Shown: positions 44,112 to 54,035 of the stretch, piece after piece
Position numbering within the stretch: the stretch's first letter is position 1
How the letters are laid out: the number at the start of each line of letters is the position of its first letter
NCBI RefSeq assembly: GCF_026319305.1
Contig: NZ_JAPDMV010000014.1
Location: forward strand, 1-64,000
DNA length: 64,000 nt
Reading direction: 5' to 3'
Origin: Methylophaga sp. OBS4
Lineage (GTDB): Bacteria > Pseudomonadota > Gammaproteobacteria > Nitrosococcales > Methylophagaceae
Notes under the pieces: generated by a model
What the model was told of the DNA's origin: nothing
Seen by the model: the letters and a program-made list of their open reading frames with translations, nothing else
Databases searched by the model: none
Position numbers and translations under genes: made by a program

Positions 44112-46488
44112 GAAAAAAACAGCAATGGGAGACGATCCTCTGGCATGGCTGGCGGAGGATAATGAAATCGCTGTCGAAGCCGGACTTGAGAAGGCCACGG
44201 CACCGCGGATCCGATCCAGACGTGCCGTCAGGCTCAAAGGTGTGGCAAAAAAGTCCGATACGGAACTGGTGGAGGAGAGCTTCGCTGAGCTGGCCACTCA
44301 GGGAGAGCAGATTGTCGTTGATTTTTATCAGTACTTGTTTAGCCACTACCCTGAACTCAAGCCATTGTTCGAGGGTGTATCAATGGCCGGACAGCATAAG
44401 AAATTGCTTGCTTCACTGGTATTGCTGGTACAGAACCTGCGTAACCCCCAGATCCTTAACGATTACCTGCAAAGTCTGGGTGCCCGGCACCAGAATTATG
44501 GCGTGGAAGCCGAAGATTTCGACAAAGTGATGACAAGTTTGCTGGCGGTACTGAGCATGTGTGCCGGTGATGACTGGACAGACGAAGTCAATACAGCCTG
44601 GACTAACACACTGAACACGGTCACACAAATAATGTTGGACGCATATGAAGCTACGGAGGCAAATGATATGGCGGTGACGTCAGTCAGCAAAGAAGAAGAT
44701 ACTATGTCCAGCATACTGGCATCGGCACTGGATGGTGCCGCTACCGCAGTCATGATGATTGACCGTGACTTCAATATTACCTATGCCAACCAGTCAATAA
44801 TCGATATGTTGACTGAGCATGAGACGGTATTGCGCAGCATTTTTCCGGGTTTTACGGTAAGCGATCTGGTTGGAACGAATATTGATATGTTCCATAAAAA
44901 TCCAACACATCAGCGGCAACTACTCAGTGATCCGAATAACCTGCCTTACCTGGCTGACATTGTGGTTGGGCCGCTGGCTTTCCGCCTTAATGTTACCGCT
45001 ATGTACAATGACGCCGGTGTTTATGCTGGCAATATGCTTGAGTGGCACAACGTGACTGCCGAGAAGCTCAGAAGTGCCGATATTCAAGGTCAGATTGATG
45101 CTATTAACAAAGCCATGGGAGTTATCAGTTTCGAGATGGATGGCACCATTATCGATGTGAACGATAACTTTCTGAATGTTGTGGGTTATTCACGAGATGA
45201 AGTGATAGGAAAACATCACCGCATGTTTGCTGAACCAGATCTGAGCCGAAGCCCGGAATACACTGAGTTATGGGCCAAATTAAATCGGGGTGAATTTGAT
45301 ACGGGCGAGTACAAACGCGTAGGTCGTGGCGGTAAGGAAGTCTGGCTGCAGGCCAGCTATAACCCGATTCTGGATTTGAATGGCAGACCCTACAAAGTGG
45401 TTAAATACGCAGCAGATATCACCGAGCAAAAACACCTGCAAATGACGGTTCATGATGTGTTGGCGTCGACTTCTGTGGTGATGAATGCCATGTCCGAAGG
45501 CGATTTGACCAAGCTTTTGGAGGGTGAATACGAAGGTGAATTCGCCCTGTTACAGGAAGCGATTAATGACACCGTGACCAAAATCTCGGCAATTGTGCAG
45601 GACATTACCGAAACGGCAGTCAGTATATCTTCCGGCGCTGCAGAGATTTCTCAGGGTAATGTTGACTTGAGTCAGCGCACGGAAGAACAGGCTTCTTCTC
45701 TGGAAGAAACTGCCTCCAGCATGGAGGAGTTGACCGGCACGGTGAGACAGAACTCGGACAATGCCCGTCAAGCCAATCAACTGGCAGCCGATGCACGGGA
45801 AAAAGCTGAAAAAGGCGGTTACGTGATTCAAAATGCGATTGAAGCGATGACGGCGATCAGCACATCCAGCAAAAAAGTAGCGGATATTATCGGTGTGATT
45901 GACGAGATTGCCTTCCAGACCAATATGCTGGCTTTGAATGCGGCGGTTGAAGCCGCACGTGCCGGTGAGCAAGGCCGCGGTTTTGCGGTGGTGGCTTCAG
46001 AAGTGAGAAATCTGGCACAGCGTTCAGCAGCCGCGGCCAAGGAAATCAAAGAACTTATTAATGACAGTGGTGAAAAAGTCAGAGAAGGCTCCGCCCTGGT
46101 GGATGAGTCCGGACGCACGCTGGAAGAGATTGTCGAAGGGGCCAAAAAAGTCGGCGATATCATCTCTGAAATTGCGGCGGCCAGCGTAGAGCAGACTTCT
46201 GGTATCGAGCAGGTTAACAAAGCAGTGAGTCATATGGATGAGATGACACAGCAAAATGCGGCGCTGGCCGAACAAGCCGCCGCAGCGAGCGAATCACTGG
46301 ACGAGCAAGGTAAAAACCTGCAAAGGATGATGGCGTTTTTTGATACCGGTAAGGAAACTGCCTTGCCCTTGCTGCAGGACCGGCGATCTCAGGTCAGAGT
46401 GGAGCGCCCGCTTGCACGGTCCCCAAAAGCCGTCACCCCTTCAAACCGCCGGGCGCAGCAGGACGACGATGAGTGGGATGAGTTCTAG
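44104..46488 (+). CDS. Soluble globin-PAS-PAS chemoreceptor
   Basis: A 794-residue methyl-accepting protein with no membrane segment. Residues about 55-185 form a bacterial-haemoglobin-like globin ([20 protein letters not shown]), with proximal histidine H129 in LGARHQNYG. Two PAS domains follow (about 200-325 with [16 protein letters not shown], and 330-445 with [11 protein letters not shown]). The C-terminal signalling domain has [20 protein letters not shown] and methylation regions with [20 protein letters not shown]. The last five residues, EWDEF, resemble the NWETF-type CheR-docking pentapeptide, and cheR is the next gene. It probably senses oxygen, redox or NO; the ligand is inferred. 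Confidence 0.9.
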   Translation: MAEKKTAMGDDPLAWLAEDNEIAVEAGLEKATAPRIRSRRAVRLKGVAKKSDTELVEESFAELATQGEQIVVDFYQYLFSHYPELKPLFEGVSMAGQHKKLLASLVLLVQNLRNPQILNDYLQSLGARHQNYGVEAEDFDKVMTSLLAVLSMCAGDDWTDEVNTAWTNTLNTVTQIMLDAYEATEANDMAVTSVSKEEDTMSSILASALDGAATAVMMIDRDFNITYANQSIIDMLTEHETVLRSIFPGFTVSDLVGTNIDMFHKNPTHQRQLLSDPNNLPYLADIVVGPLAFRLNVTAMYNDAGVYAGNMLEWHNVTAEKLRSADIQGQIDAINKAMGVISFEMDGTIIDVNDNFLNVVGYSRDEVIGKHHRMFAEPDLSRSPEYTELWAKLNRGEFDTGEYKRVGRGGKEVWLQASYNPILDLNGRPYKVVKYAADITEQKHLQMTVHDVLASTSVVMNAMSEGDLTKLLEGEYEGEFALLQEAINDTVTKISAIVQDITETAVSISSGAAEISQGNVDLSQRTEEQASSLEETASSMEELTGTVRQNSDNARQANQLAADAREKAEKGGYVIQNAIEAMTAISTSSKKVADIIGVIDEIAFQTNMLALNAAVEAARAGEQGRGFAVVASEVRNLAQRSAAAAKEIKELINDSGEKVREGSALVDESGRTLEEIVEGAKKVGDIISEIAAASVEQTSGIEQVNKAVSHMDEMTQQNAALAEQAAAASESLDEQGKNLQRMMAFFDTGKETALPLLQDRRSQVRVERPLARSPKAVTPSNRRAQQDDDEWDEF

Positions 46489-46546
46489 GAACTCAATAAA
46501 TGGCAGGTGCTGACCTGTCGATATCCGTTCTCAGGGAGAGCTTGAA

Positions 46547-47392
46547 GTGACCGGAGCATTGGGGCGTGAGTTTGAGTTTTCTGAAAGACATTTCAATCGC
46601 CTGCGAGCGTTTGTAACGGCCCAGACGGGTATTGTGTTGTCGGATGCTAAGAAAGATATGGTCTATGGCAGGCTGTCGAAACGCATTCGCAAGCAGTTCG
46701 CCGGCAGTTTTGATGCTTTTTGTGATGCGATTGATGCCGGCAACAATGAGGAGCATGAGTTTCTGATCAATGCCATCACCACCAACCTCACTGCCTTTTT
46801 TCGTGAAAAACACCATTTTGACTATCTCAAGCATAAGGTCATTCCTGATTTACTGCGCCATAATCAGGCCAGTAAAAAAATTCGCATTTGGTCTGCAGGT
46901 TGTTCTACCGGCGAAGAACCCTACAGCATAGCGATCTGCCTCAGAGAAGCTGTGCCTGATCTTGAGGACTGGGACATCAAAATACTGGCGACGGATCTTG
47001 ATGCTAATGTCGTTGCTCACGGTAAACAAGGTATTTATGCTGCCGAACGTATCAGCGCCTTGCCGGAAGCGATGAGCAAAAAATGGTTCCGGCATGGCAC
47101 GGGACAGAATAAAGGTCTGGTCAAGGTCAGGCAGAGCCTGAAACAACTGGTGACTTTCAAACAGCTTAATCTGTTGCATTCCTGGCCGATGAAAGGTTGT
47201 TTCGACATCATATTCTGCCGCAATGTGGTGATTTATTTTGATAAGCAAACACAGGCCCGATTATTCAGGCGCTATGCGGACATACTCGTTCCTAATGGTT
47301 ATTTGTTTATCGGCCATTCCGAATCCCTGTACAAAGTCACGGACCGTTTTATATCGCTCGGACACACGATATACAGGCAATTGCCCATATGA
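46547..47392 (+). CDS. cheR: Chemoreceptor methyltransferase CheR
   Basis: S-adenosylmethionine-dependent enzyme that methylates receptor glutamates. The 281-residue product has the CheR core ITTNLTAFFREKHHFDYL, the SAM-binding motif IRIWSAGCSTGEEPYSIAI and FDIIFCRNVVIYFDKQTQ. It starts with GTG after a GGGAG site. The stop codon overlaps the cheD start (ATGA), indicating coupling. Confidence 0.97.
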   Translation: MTGALGREFEFSERHFNRLRAFVTAQTGIVLSDAKKDMVYGRLSKRIRKQFAGSFDAFCDAIDAGNNEEHEFLINAITTNLTAFFREKHHFDYLKHKVIPDLLRHNQASKKIRIWSAGCSTGEEPYSIAICLREAVPDLEDWDIKILATDLDANVVAHGKQGIYAAERISALPEAMSKKWFRHGTGQNKGLVKVRQSLKQLVTFKQLNLLHSWPMKGCFDIIFCRNVVIYFDKQTQARLFRRYADILVPNGYLFIGHSESLYKVTDRFISLGHTIYRQLPI

Positions 47393-48015
47393 TGGCGCAA
47401 CGCCCTGTGCAGCCAGCCTGCCTGAAAGGCTTTGAGCATATCAATCGCTATTGGGACCGGCTAAGTGGTCGTTGGGCCGCAAAGCTCATGCCCGGTGAAT
47501 TTTATGTCACCAGTGATCCGAAGGAAATTATCGCCACGACATTGGGCTCTTGTGTGTCAGCCTGTATTCGTGATCGGACATCCGGCATAGGTGGTATGAA
47601 CCATTTTATGCTGCCACTCAGCAATAACAGTTCATCACAATGGTTGAGCGTGGAAACCCGCTATGGCAGCCATGCCATGGAACATTTGATCAATGAAATT
47701 ATCAAGTTGGGCGCGCGCAGGGAAAACCTGGAAGTGAAACTGACCGGTGGCGGCAAAGTTGTCAAAAATATGTCCGACGTCGGCCAGCGGAATATTGACT
47801 TTGTACTGGAATACGTTCGTCTTGAGAGCCTTGATGTTGTTGCCCTGGATCTGGGTGATGTCCACCCGAGAAAGGTTATTTACCACCCGCAGACCGGTCA
47901 AATGCGAGTCAAACGTTTGCGATCCATGCATAACGATACCCTCATTGTACGTGAAGCGAATTATGTCAATGCGCTTACAACACAACCTCAAACGGGTGAG
48001 GTTGAGCTGTTTTGA
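47389..48015 (+). CDS. cheD: Chemoreceptor glutamine deamidase CheD
   Basis: Converts receptor glutamines to glutamates. The 208-residue product has the catalytic cysteine in TTLGSCVSACIRD, the histidine in GGMNHFMLP, and AMEHLINEIIKLGARRENLE. The protein ends in GEVELF, nearly the same tail as the receptor-like protein three genes later (GDIELF). Overlaps cheR by four bases. Confidence 0.96.
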   Translation: MMAQRPVQPACLKGFEHINRYWDRLSGRWAAKLMPGEFYVTSDPKEIIATTLGSCVSACIRDRTSGIGGMNHFMLPLSNNSSSQWLSVETRYGSHAMEHLINEIIKLGARRENLEVKLTGGGKVVKNMSDVGQRNIDFVLEYVRLESLDVVALDLGDVHPRKVIYHPQTGQMRVKRLRSMHNDTLIVREANYVNALTTQPQTGEVELF

Positions 48016-48030
48016 ACAGGGGATAGCGGC

Positions 48031-49101
48031 ATGAAAAAGATTTCGGTTATTGTGGTTGATGATTCGGCGCTGATACGGCAGTTGCTGAGCGATATACTCA
48101 ATGCCGATGCTGAAATTGAAGTGGTCGCGATAGCGGCCGATCCCTATCAGGCCCGTGAAAAAATAAAAATCTTTAATCCTGATGTATTGACGCTGGATGT
48201 GGAAATGCCCCGGATGGATGGTGTCACCTTCTTGCGCAATCTGATGCGGCTCAGACCGATGCCGGTGGTGATGGTATCGGCGCTGACTGAACACGGTGCC
48301 CAGGTTACTTTGGAAGCCCTGGAACTGGGGGCGTTTGATTTTGTAGCAAAACCCAAACTGGATTTGTCCCATACTTTTGCAGATTACGCCGAAGAAATCA
48401 TCGCCAAAGTAAAAGCCGCCGCCGTAGTCAATGTAAGCGCATTGGAACGTAGGCCCGGTCCCGGAGCAGCAGAGAAATTGAGTGTAGAGACTGTATTGGC
48501 GCCACAAGCTGGAAAAGCGACCAGGCTTAAAATGACAGAAAAGGTGATTGCCATGGGCGCCTCAACCGGTGGTAGTGAAGCCATTAAACAAGTTTTGTGC
48601 GCGCTGCCTGCGGATGCGCCCGCTATTGTCATTACCCAACATATCCCTGTTGCTTTCAGTGCTGCATTTGCCAAACGCGTTGACGGGCTTGCGTCCATAC
48701 AAGTCAGGCAGGCTGAGGAGGGTGAACAGATTTTACCCGGTCATGCTTATATTGCCCCGGGCGACCGGCATTTGCTGGTTGAGCGAAGCGGCGCTTGTTA
48801 TTACTGCCGGCTCAATGACGGGCCGCCAGTATCGCGTCACAAACCTTCGGTGGATGTGTTGTTTCGTTCAGTGGCTCAACATGTCGGCCCCAATGCGGTC
48901 GGTATCATGCTTACCGGAATGGGAAGTGATGGTGCGCGGGGTATGCTGGAAATGCGACAGGCAGGTGCCTTTAACCTGGCTCAGGATGAAAAAACCAGCG
49001 TGGTATGGGGCATGCCGGGGGCGGCAATAAAAGCCGGTGCTACGGAAAAAGTTTTACCTTTGCAGGGAATAGCTGCGGAAATCATGGCGCTGAGCCGATA
49101 A
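48031..49101 (+). CDS. cheB: Chemotaxis methylesterase CheB
   Basis: Response regulator-methylesterase of 356 residues that removes receptor methyl groups. The receiver domain has D10/D11 and phosphorylated D56 (LTLDVEMP). The esterase domain has the catalytic S178 in [11 protein letters not shown]204 in ITQHIP and D300 in [12 protein letters not shown]. It completes the cheR-cheD-cheB set, 15 bases after cheD. Confidence 0.97.
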   Translation: MKKISVIVVDDSALIRQLLSDILNADAEIEVVAIAADPYQAREKIKIFNPDVLTLDVEMPRMDGVTFLRNLMRLRPMPVVMVSALTEHGAQVTLEALELGAFDFVAKPKLDLSHTFADYAEEIIAKVKAAAVVNVSALERRPGPGAAEKLSVETVLAPQAGKATRLKMTEKVIAMGASTGGSEAIKQVLCALPADAPAIVITQHIPVAFSAAFAKRVDGLASIQVRQAEEGEQILPGHAYIAPGDRHLLVERSGACYYCRLNDGPPVSRHKPSVDVLFRSVAQHVGPNAVGIMLTGMGSDGARGMLEMRQAGAFNLAQDEKTSVVWGMPGAAIKAGATEKVLPLQGIAAEIMALSR

Positions 49102-49171
49102 CTGGAACGGACGGGAACAAGCTTTAACTACACTGTCATGTGCTGATGGATTATGGCTGGGAAGACAATTT

Positions 49172-50335
49172 ATGAATAAAAATGGAATATTTGCATGGGT
49201 TATTGCTGCTTTGGCTATGCTCGCCGCTTTGCTGATATCGGGATGGCCCAGTGCTTTGTTGGTTATGCTACCGGTGGTTATCTGGCATTTTCTTTTGCCG
49301 CTTGAGAACAAACCCGCTGATGTGCTGATTGCACAAGAGATTGATGCCGACGTGGCTGAAAAAGTGCAGGCACTGAGCAAGGAGACTGTCGGTAATCTTC
49401 AGTCGCAATTGAACAGTATCCGTGATGAAAATCAGCAGATCATGAATTTGATCCAGGGGGCTACAGCTCAACTCACTGATAGTTTTCAGGGGTTGAATGA
49501 ACAAACTGAAATTGAAAACAAAATGCTGTGCAGCCTTATTGACCATGATGCAGGCGGGCAGAGCTTTTCCGATTTTATTGCGGAAACAGAATCCTTGCTC
49601 AACTTACTGATGGATACGCGGCTCAAAACTACTGACGACAGTGCCGCAGTTATGCAGAAACTGGAAAAGATGGATAAGAATGCCGATGGTGTGATTTCTT
49701 TGTTGGATGAGGTCAAGGAAATTGCCTTGCAGACCAATTCACTGGCATTAAATGCGGCGACTGAGGCGGGGCGTGCCGGTGAAGTCGGGGGTGGTTTTGC
49801 GGTAGTGGCTGATGAGGTCCGTAAACTGTCACAAAAATCTGATGCTTTCAGTGATGAAATCAGCCAGATAACCATGAATGTGAAAACGACACTCGAAGAT
49901 GTGTCTCATGTCGTTAATGATGTGGTAACGGCCGATTCCGACCTGGTATTAAACAGCAAAACCAAAGTGGCGGCCATGACGGCGACCATGACTTATTTGA
50001 ATCAGAAAACCGAAGGTGTGATCAGCGGCACCGCTGCCGTCAGTCAGCAGATATCGGTCTTGGTGAATCAGGCCGTGACCTCATTGCAATTTGAGGATAT
50101 GTGTACGCAGCTCAGTCAGCAGATTCTGAAACGTCTCGAAGCGGTTGAAGATCTGACTCAGCTTATGTATCAGCTGCAGCAGGCACAAATAGAGCCTGAT
50201 AATCTGGCACATTGTCGGACGCTGTTGAATACGGTGAATACTTCTGTCACCTCGCTTTGCCCCAAAATTCAATCGGTGCAGCACAAATCAGTCATGCAGC
50301 AGAATCTTGATAGCGGCGATATCGAGTTGTTCTGA
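49172..50335 (+). CDS. Membrane methyl-accepting chemotaxis-like protein with ELF tail
   Basis: A 387-residue protein with two hydrophobic segments in the first 45 residues ([20 protein letters not shown] and a second one after GWP) and essentially no periplasmic part. A coiled coil follows, then a receptor-type hairpin tip ([35 protein letters not shown]). No HAMP domain is seen, and the tip departs from the receptor consensus ([13 protein letters not shown]). The C-terminal region includes [15 protein letters not shown], and the last residues are GDIELF. It may sense membrane or internal state. Start ATG after a weak ribosome site. Confidence 0.8.
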   Translation: MNKNGIFAWVIAALAMLAALLISGWPSALLVMLPVVIWHFLLPLENKPADVLIAQEIDADVAEKVQALSKETVGNLQSQLNSIRDENQQIMNLIQGATAQLTDSFQGLNEQTEIENKMLCSLIDHDAGGQSFSDFIAETESLLNLLMDTRLKTTDDSAAVMQKLEKMDKNADGVISLLDEVKEIALQTNSLALNAATEAGRAGEVGGGFAVVADEVRKLSQKSDAFSDEISQITMNVKTTLEDVSHVVNDVVTADSDLVLNSKTKVAAMTATMTYLNQKTEGVISGTAAVSQQISVLVNQAVTSLQFEDMCTQLSQQILKRLEAVEDLTQLMYQLQQAQIEPDNLAHCRTLLNTVNTSVTSLCPKIQSVQHKSVMQQNLDSGDIELF

Positions 50336-50356
50336 ACTGTATATGAAAATCTCTTT

Positions 50357-50372
50357 TGGCATACCGATTGCA
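50357..50372 (+). promoter_or_regulatory. Sigma-54 promoter for fliK
   Basis: TGGCAT-N5-TTGCA, one of the best RpoN matches in the window, 53 bases before the fliK ATG. It shows that fliK is transcribed on its own within the chemotaxis block. Confidence 0.85.
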
Positions 50373-50424
50373 GATTCTCCTGTGAAATATAACGGGTCAT
50401 TGATGATCTTAAGCAGGAGGCACT

Positions 50425-51942
50425 ATGCCACAACCAGTCACTATTCAGATCGACAGCCCTATGCCCGGCGCGGGCAGAAAACACCCTGCCCCTGCGGATA
50501 ATGCGGCTGTAGAGACTTTTTCAACTCAGTTTGATAAACAATTGCAGTCTGCTGGCAATAAACCCGCTGAACAGTCTCAATCAGCCAAAGCTGAAAAAAC
50601 GGGGCTACAGCCTGAAGCGGCAATGGTCGAAGAGACGGAAAAAACTGCAGCCGATGACGGCAAGAATTTGCCGCTGGCAGAGCAGCAAATCCAGTTCAGC
50701 CCAGAAGACGGTGTTGATACGGAAACGCATTCTGACAATGCCGCTGAGAATTCAGATGCTGAACAAGCTGCACAGTCAACTACGTTGGATAGTGACGACA
50801 ACAAGACAGGGGTGGCAACCGGAGCTGAATTTGACCAGCCAAAAGGAAGCGCGCCTTCACTTACCGAGAAACCTGTCCGCGCTGAAGTCGAAGTCAGTCA
50901 GCAGGCCGTGGATCATGCCCGTGCCGCACCGGTGGCCATGACCGCCAGGATGCAACCCCGCATAGGAACAGAGGTCGCAGATAAAGCGCAGTCAGTACAG
51001 GCAAAGGATAGCCCGGCCCCGACAGTCGCTCAGCTTATTGAGGCTGATAAAGCCATCAGCGAAGAAAAACAGGCCGCTGTTTCCACCTCCCGTCCTGACG
51101 TAGTCGGTGAACTGGTGTCCGCCAAGACAGAGAAAAATGCTGTAGAAGCCGTGCTGCCGTTAAAAGCCGATAGCACAGAAACAAAAGTAGCGCAGAGCGT
51201 GAAAGCCGTTGAAAACAGTGATAATAAACCGCTGGCGCTCAGGGCCGATATTCTGGAAGCAATAAACCGGCAAAACAAGGGCGCTAAAGAGGTGCCGCTC
51301 AATTTACGAAACCTGATTGCCGCCAGAATCAATGAGCAGCAGCAACAAGAATCAGCCGCAGGCCGTCAACTAACACAAATGCTGGATAAACCACCGGAAC
51401 GTACAGCTCCGGTTTTGACTTCGGCTTTCAGTTTGCCGACCACGGCCATGTCGCCTAACGCCACAAGCTCGGCTGCAGTTACGGCTGCCGCACCGCAGTC
51501 ACCCAGCCTGCATATTCAGCCGAGTTTGCAGGATGCCGCCTGGTCCAAAGTAATGAGTAGTCGTGTGGTCTGGATGGCCAAAGAAGGTGTGCAACAAGCC
51601 GAATTGCGACTCACACCTGCCAATCTGGGCCCGGTTGAGGTCAGGTTGCATGTACAAAACGACCAGGCCAGTGTAACGTTTCTCGCCCAGCATGCAGCAA
51701 CACGCGACGCTTTAGAGCAGGCCCTGCCCAGATTGCGTGACAGTTTTGCTGAAAGTGGACTTGAATTGGCGAATGCGGAAGTAGGTGAGCAGCAACATCA
51801 TCAACAAGGTGATGAATCTGAACAAACACAATCTTCACATATTTTTGCTCAAGCCAGCGGTCAGGATGACGATATAGATAGGGAGATCGAAGAAGATCCT
51901 GATTCAGACCAGGTTTCGGTAGGCCTGAGTTTATATGCCTGA
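50425..51942 (+). CDS. fliK: Flagellar hook-length control protein FliK
   Basis: Secreted molecular ruler that sets hook length and switches export specificity. The 505-residue product has a long Gln/Ala/Glu-rich, disordered ruler region and the conserved C-terminal domain (about 370-455) with QQAELRLTPANLGPVEVRLH and LPRLRDSFAESGLEL. A GCAGGAGG site precedes the ATG. It lies away from its usual place beside fliJ, between two chemoreceptor genes. Confidence 0.93.
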   Translation: MPQPVTIQIDSPMPGAGRKHPAPADNAAVETFSTQFDKQLQSAGNKPAEQSQSAKAEKTGLQPEAAMVEETEKTAADDGKNLPLAEQQIQFSPEDGVDTETHSDNAAENSDAEQAAQSTTLDSDDNKTGVATGAEFDQPKGSAPSLTEKPVRAEVEVSQQAVDHARAAPVAMTARMQPRIGTEVADKAQSVQAKDSPAPTVAQLIEADKAISEEKQAAVSTSRPDVVGELVSAKTEKNAVEAVLPLKADSTETKVAQSVKAVENSDNKPLALRADILEAINRQNKGAKEVPLNLRNLIAARINEQQQQESAAGRQLTQMLDKPPERTAPVLTSAFSLPTTAMSPNATSSAAVTAAAPQSPSLHIQPSLQDAAWSKVMSSRVVWMAKEGVQQAELRLTPANLGPVEVRLHVQNDQASVTFLAQHAATRDALEQALPRLRDSFAESGLELANAEVGEQQHHQQGDESEQTQSSHIFAQASGQDDDIDREIEEDPDSDQVSVGLSLYA

Positions 51943-51982
51943 ATCTGAACTATAACTACAAGCGTTATCCGGGAGAGCGGAC

Positions 51983-53176
51983 GTGTTTAAATTAGAAAAC
52001 TTCTCACTAAGAAAAAGAATGTATCTTGTGGCGGGCCTGGGTATTTTCGGGTTGGTGGCACTGGCATTACTGGAGTGGTACATGATGCGAGCCAGCATAC
52101 CGCCGCAACAGCAGTTATACACTGTGCTGGGTTTTGTTGTCCTGGGTAGTGTGCTGATCATGTATATGGCCCATGTGATCGGTCGTTTTGGTGACAGAAG
52201 AGCCACCACGCTGGTGGAAGCGATTCAGAATATTAAAAAAGGTGATTTGTCACAAAAAGTGGTCATCCCGGGTAAGAGCGATTTCAGCTGGATGGCGTTT
52301 GAGCTGGACAGCGCCCGTAAAAATGTCGCCAATCTGGTTCATACCCTGGTAGGAGGCGTTTCTCAGCTCAACACTGCAACACAAAACATGGAAGGCATTA
52401 GCCGGGAAACGGTAGATGGTGTATTGAGGCAACAGTCAGAAACTACCCAGGTAGCGACAGCCATGAACGAAATGGCCGCTTCGGTGCAGGAAGTGGCCAG
52501 AACGGCATCCAATGCCGCTGAAGCTGCGCGTAATGCTGATAATGAAGCCAAGGCCGGCAAACAGGTTGTATTGGAAACGATGGAAGCGATTGATTCGCTG
52601 GCCAGTGAAGTGGAAAAAGCCGCTGAAACGTTAAGTAGTCTGGAAGCGGATATCGGTAACATCGGTGCAATAGTTGATGTTATCCGCGGTATCACCGAAC
52701 AGACCAATCTATTGGCACTGAATGCGGCCATCGAAGCGGCCCGCGCCGGTGAGCACGGTCGTGGTTTTGCGGTGGTCGCAGATGAAGTACGAACGCTGGC
52801 GGCCCGCACCCAGTCCTCCACACACGAAATCGAAGAAATGGTGGAAAGACTGCAACAGGGCGCACAAGTGGCTGTGAAGGTCATGAACGAAAGTCGTGAA
52901 CGTGCCCGCGACAGTGTGGATAAAGCGTCCAGCGCCGGTGCGGCTCTGGATACTATCACTGCCATGATTTCCACCATGGATGAAATGAGTGCTCAGATTT
53001 CCAGTGCGGCCAACGAGCAGTCCTCGGTCGCGGAAGATATCAACCGCGGTATCGTCAATATCAGTCAGGTTGCCGAGCACACCGCGGAAGGTGCCCGCGA
53101 ATCTTCTGTCGCGGTGGAGACGCTGAGCAGCCTGTCATCACAATTGCAGGAAGCATCCGGCAAATTCAAAGTCTGA
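51983..53176 (+). CDS. Methyl-accepting chemotaxis protein without a ligand-binding domain
   Basis: A 397-residue receptor with two close membrane segments (about 13-32 and 45-62) separated by only about a dozen residues, so there is almost no periplasmic domain. A HAMP-like segment follows ([18 protein letters not shown]), then a complete signalling domain with tip [20 protein letters not shown] and [15 protein letters not shown]. The GTG start is supported by GGGAG. Such receptors are thought to sense internal or membrane signals. Confidence 0.9.
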   Translation: MFKLENFSLRKRMYLVAGLGIFGLVALALLEWYMMRASIPPQQQLYTVLGFVVLGSVLIMYMAHVIGRFGDRRATTLVEAIQNIKKGDLSQKVVIPGKSDFSWMAFELDSARKNVANLVHTLVGGVSQLNTATQNMEGISRETVDGVLRQQSETTQVATAMNEMAASVQEVARTASNAAEAARNADNEAKAGKQVVLETMEAIDSLASEVEKAAETLSSLEADIGNIGAIVDVIRGITEQTNLLALNAAIEAARAGEHGRGFAVVADEVRTLAARTQSSTHEIEEMVERLQQGAQVAVKVMNESRERARDSVDKASSAGAALDTITAMISTMDEMSAQISSAANEQSSVAEDINRGIVNISQVAEHTAEGARESSVAVETLSSLSSQLQEASGKFKV

Positions 53177-53198
53177 TACGGTGATTATCGACACAATC

Positions 53199-53227
53199 AA
53201 AAAGCTTGCTGCATGCAGGCTTTTTTT
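53199..53227 (+). terminator. Terminator after the chemoreceptor gene
   Basis: AAAAGC-TTGC pairs with GCAG-GCTTTT (one G-T pair) and is followed by T7. It ends the flagellar and chemotaxis block. Confidence 0.85.
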
Positions 53228-53414
53228 GTTGATGAAAATAACCATAGATTGCACAATACAAAAAAGGTTTTTATTTAATTCAGGGATGGCTGTTAACGGG
53301 CGCGATGCGCAGACAAGCATTTCCCTGAAACAGGGCGCAGTGGTTTTAGCATCCGGAACTTGAAACAGAACATTCAAACTAACTCTACTAAGTGAACGTT
53401 AGCGAGAGAACTTG
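53228..53414. other. AT-rich intergenic region before the protease gene
   Basis: It contains an 8-bp inverted repeat TTCAGGGA/TCCCTGAA enclosing a GC-rich segment (about 53279-53329). No clear promoter and no plausible gene are seen. It may be a leader or protein-binding site. Confidence 0.3.
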
Positions 53415-53975
53415 ATGATTCGAAAACTGTTTAGCATATTTGGCATCGTGGCCTGGCTGGCAGGGTTTAGTCATGTAGCATTGGCTGAACAAGCCTATGG
53501 CTGGATAGAAAAGATCAAGGTGCAGCCATGGGGTGTTGAAGCCAAAGCGAAGCTGGATACCGGCGCCCTGACCTCATCCATGCATGCTGAAGATATTGAG
53601 CGCTTTGAACGCGATGGGGAAGACTGGGTCAGGTTTACCGTGGATCTTGGAGATAACGAAGTCGGTGAGCGCGTCAAGCAGCGTATAGAGCGCCCGCTGT
53701 TACGTGATTTCAGTGTCCGGGGGGCCGGCGGGCGCGACAAGCGTTCGGTTGTGCTGATGCAAGTGTGTATCGGTAACACGGTTTTTGAGGAGCAGTTCAG
53801 TTTGCGCAATCGCGACAATATGCTGTATCCGATTTTACTTGGACGTCGTACCATTCAGCATCTGGGGCCGGTGGATGTTACGCGTACCCATCTGATCAAG
53901 TCAGAATGTGGCAGTGACTCACCGATACTGAGCTACAACGAGCTGGAAAGCGGCGAGGGTATCGGCTTCAATTAG
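53415..53975 (+). CDS. Retropepsin-like aspartic protease family protein (DUF/ATP-dependent zinc protease type)
   Basis: A 186-residue protein with an N-terminal signal peptide (hydrophobic stretch, cleavage near ALA-EQA). A domain with KLDTGALTSSMHA follows, including the DTG motif of retropepsin-like proteases, then LLGRRTIQHLGPVDV. The family is often named ATP-dependent zinc protease and frequently sits with RimK-like ligases, but no such gene is adjacent here. Periplasmic location follows from the signal peptide. The ATG at 53415 is used rather than the TTG one codon upstream. Confidence 0.82.
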   Translation: MIRKLFSIFGIVAWLAGFSHVALAEQAYGWIEKIKVQPWGVEAKAKLDTGALTSSMHAEDIERFERDGEDWVRFTVDLGDNEVGERVKQRIERPLLRDFSVRGAGGRDKRSVVLMQVCIGNTVFEEQFSLRNRDNMLYPILLGRRTIQHLGPVDVTRTHLIKSECGSDSPILSYNELESGEGIGFN

Positions 53976-54000
53976 CAAAGCGTAACCAGTCAGAGATATA

Positions 54001-54027
54001 AAGGCCATCATGATGATGGCCTTTTTT
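54001..54027. terminator. Bidirectional-type terminator between the protease gene and pyrF
   Basis: AAGGCCATCAT pairs with ATGATGGCCTT with nearly no loop, followed by T6. It separates two convergent genes. Confidence 0.9.
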
Positions 54028-54035
54028 ATTGAGGC

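Noticed and set aside
47635-48507. 290-codon open frame antisense to cheD and cheB
   Set aside because: Although long, it mirrors two intact chemotaxis genes and shows no recognisable domain.
49102-49171. Sigma-28 promoter before the receptor-like gene at 49172
   Set aside because: A TTTA ... GCTGATGG pattern exists, but the -35 does not match when the spacing is 15 and the spacing is 13 when it does.
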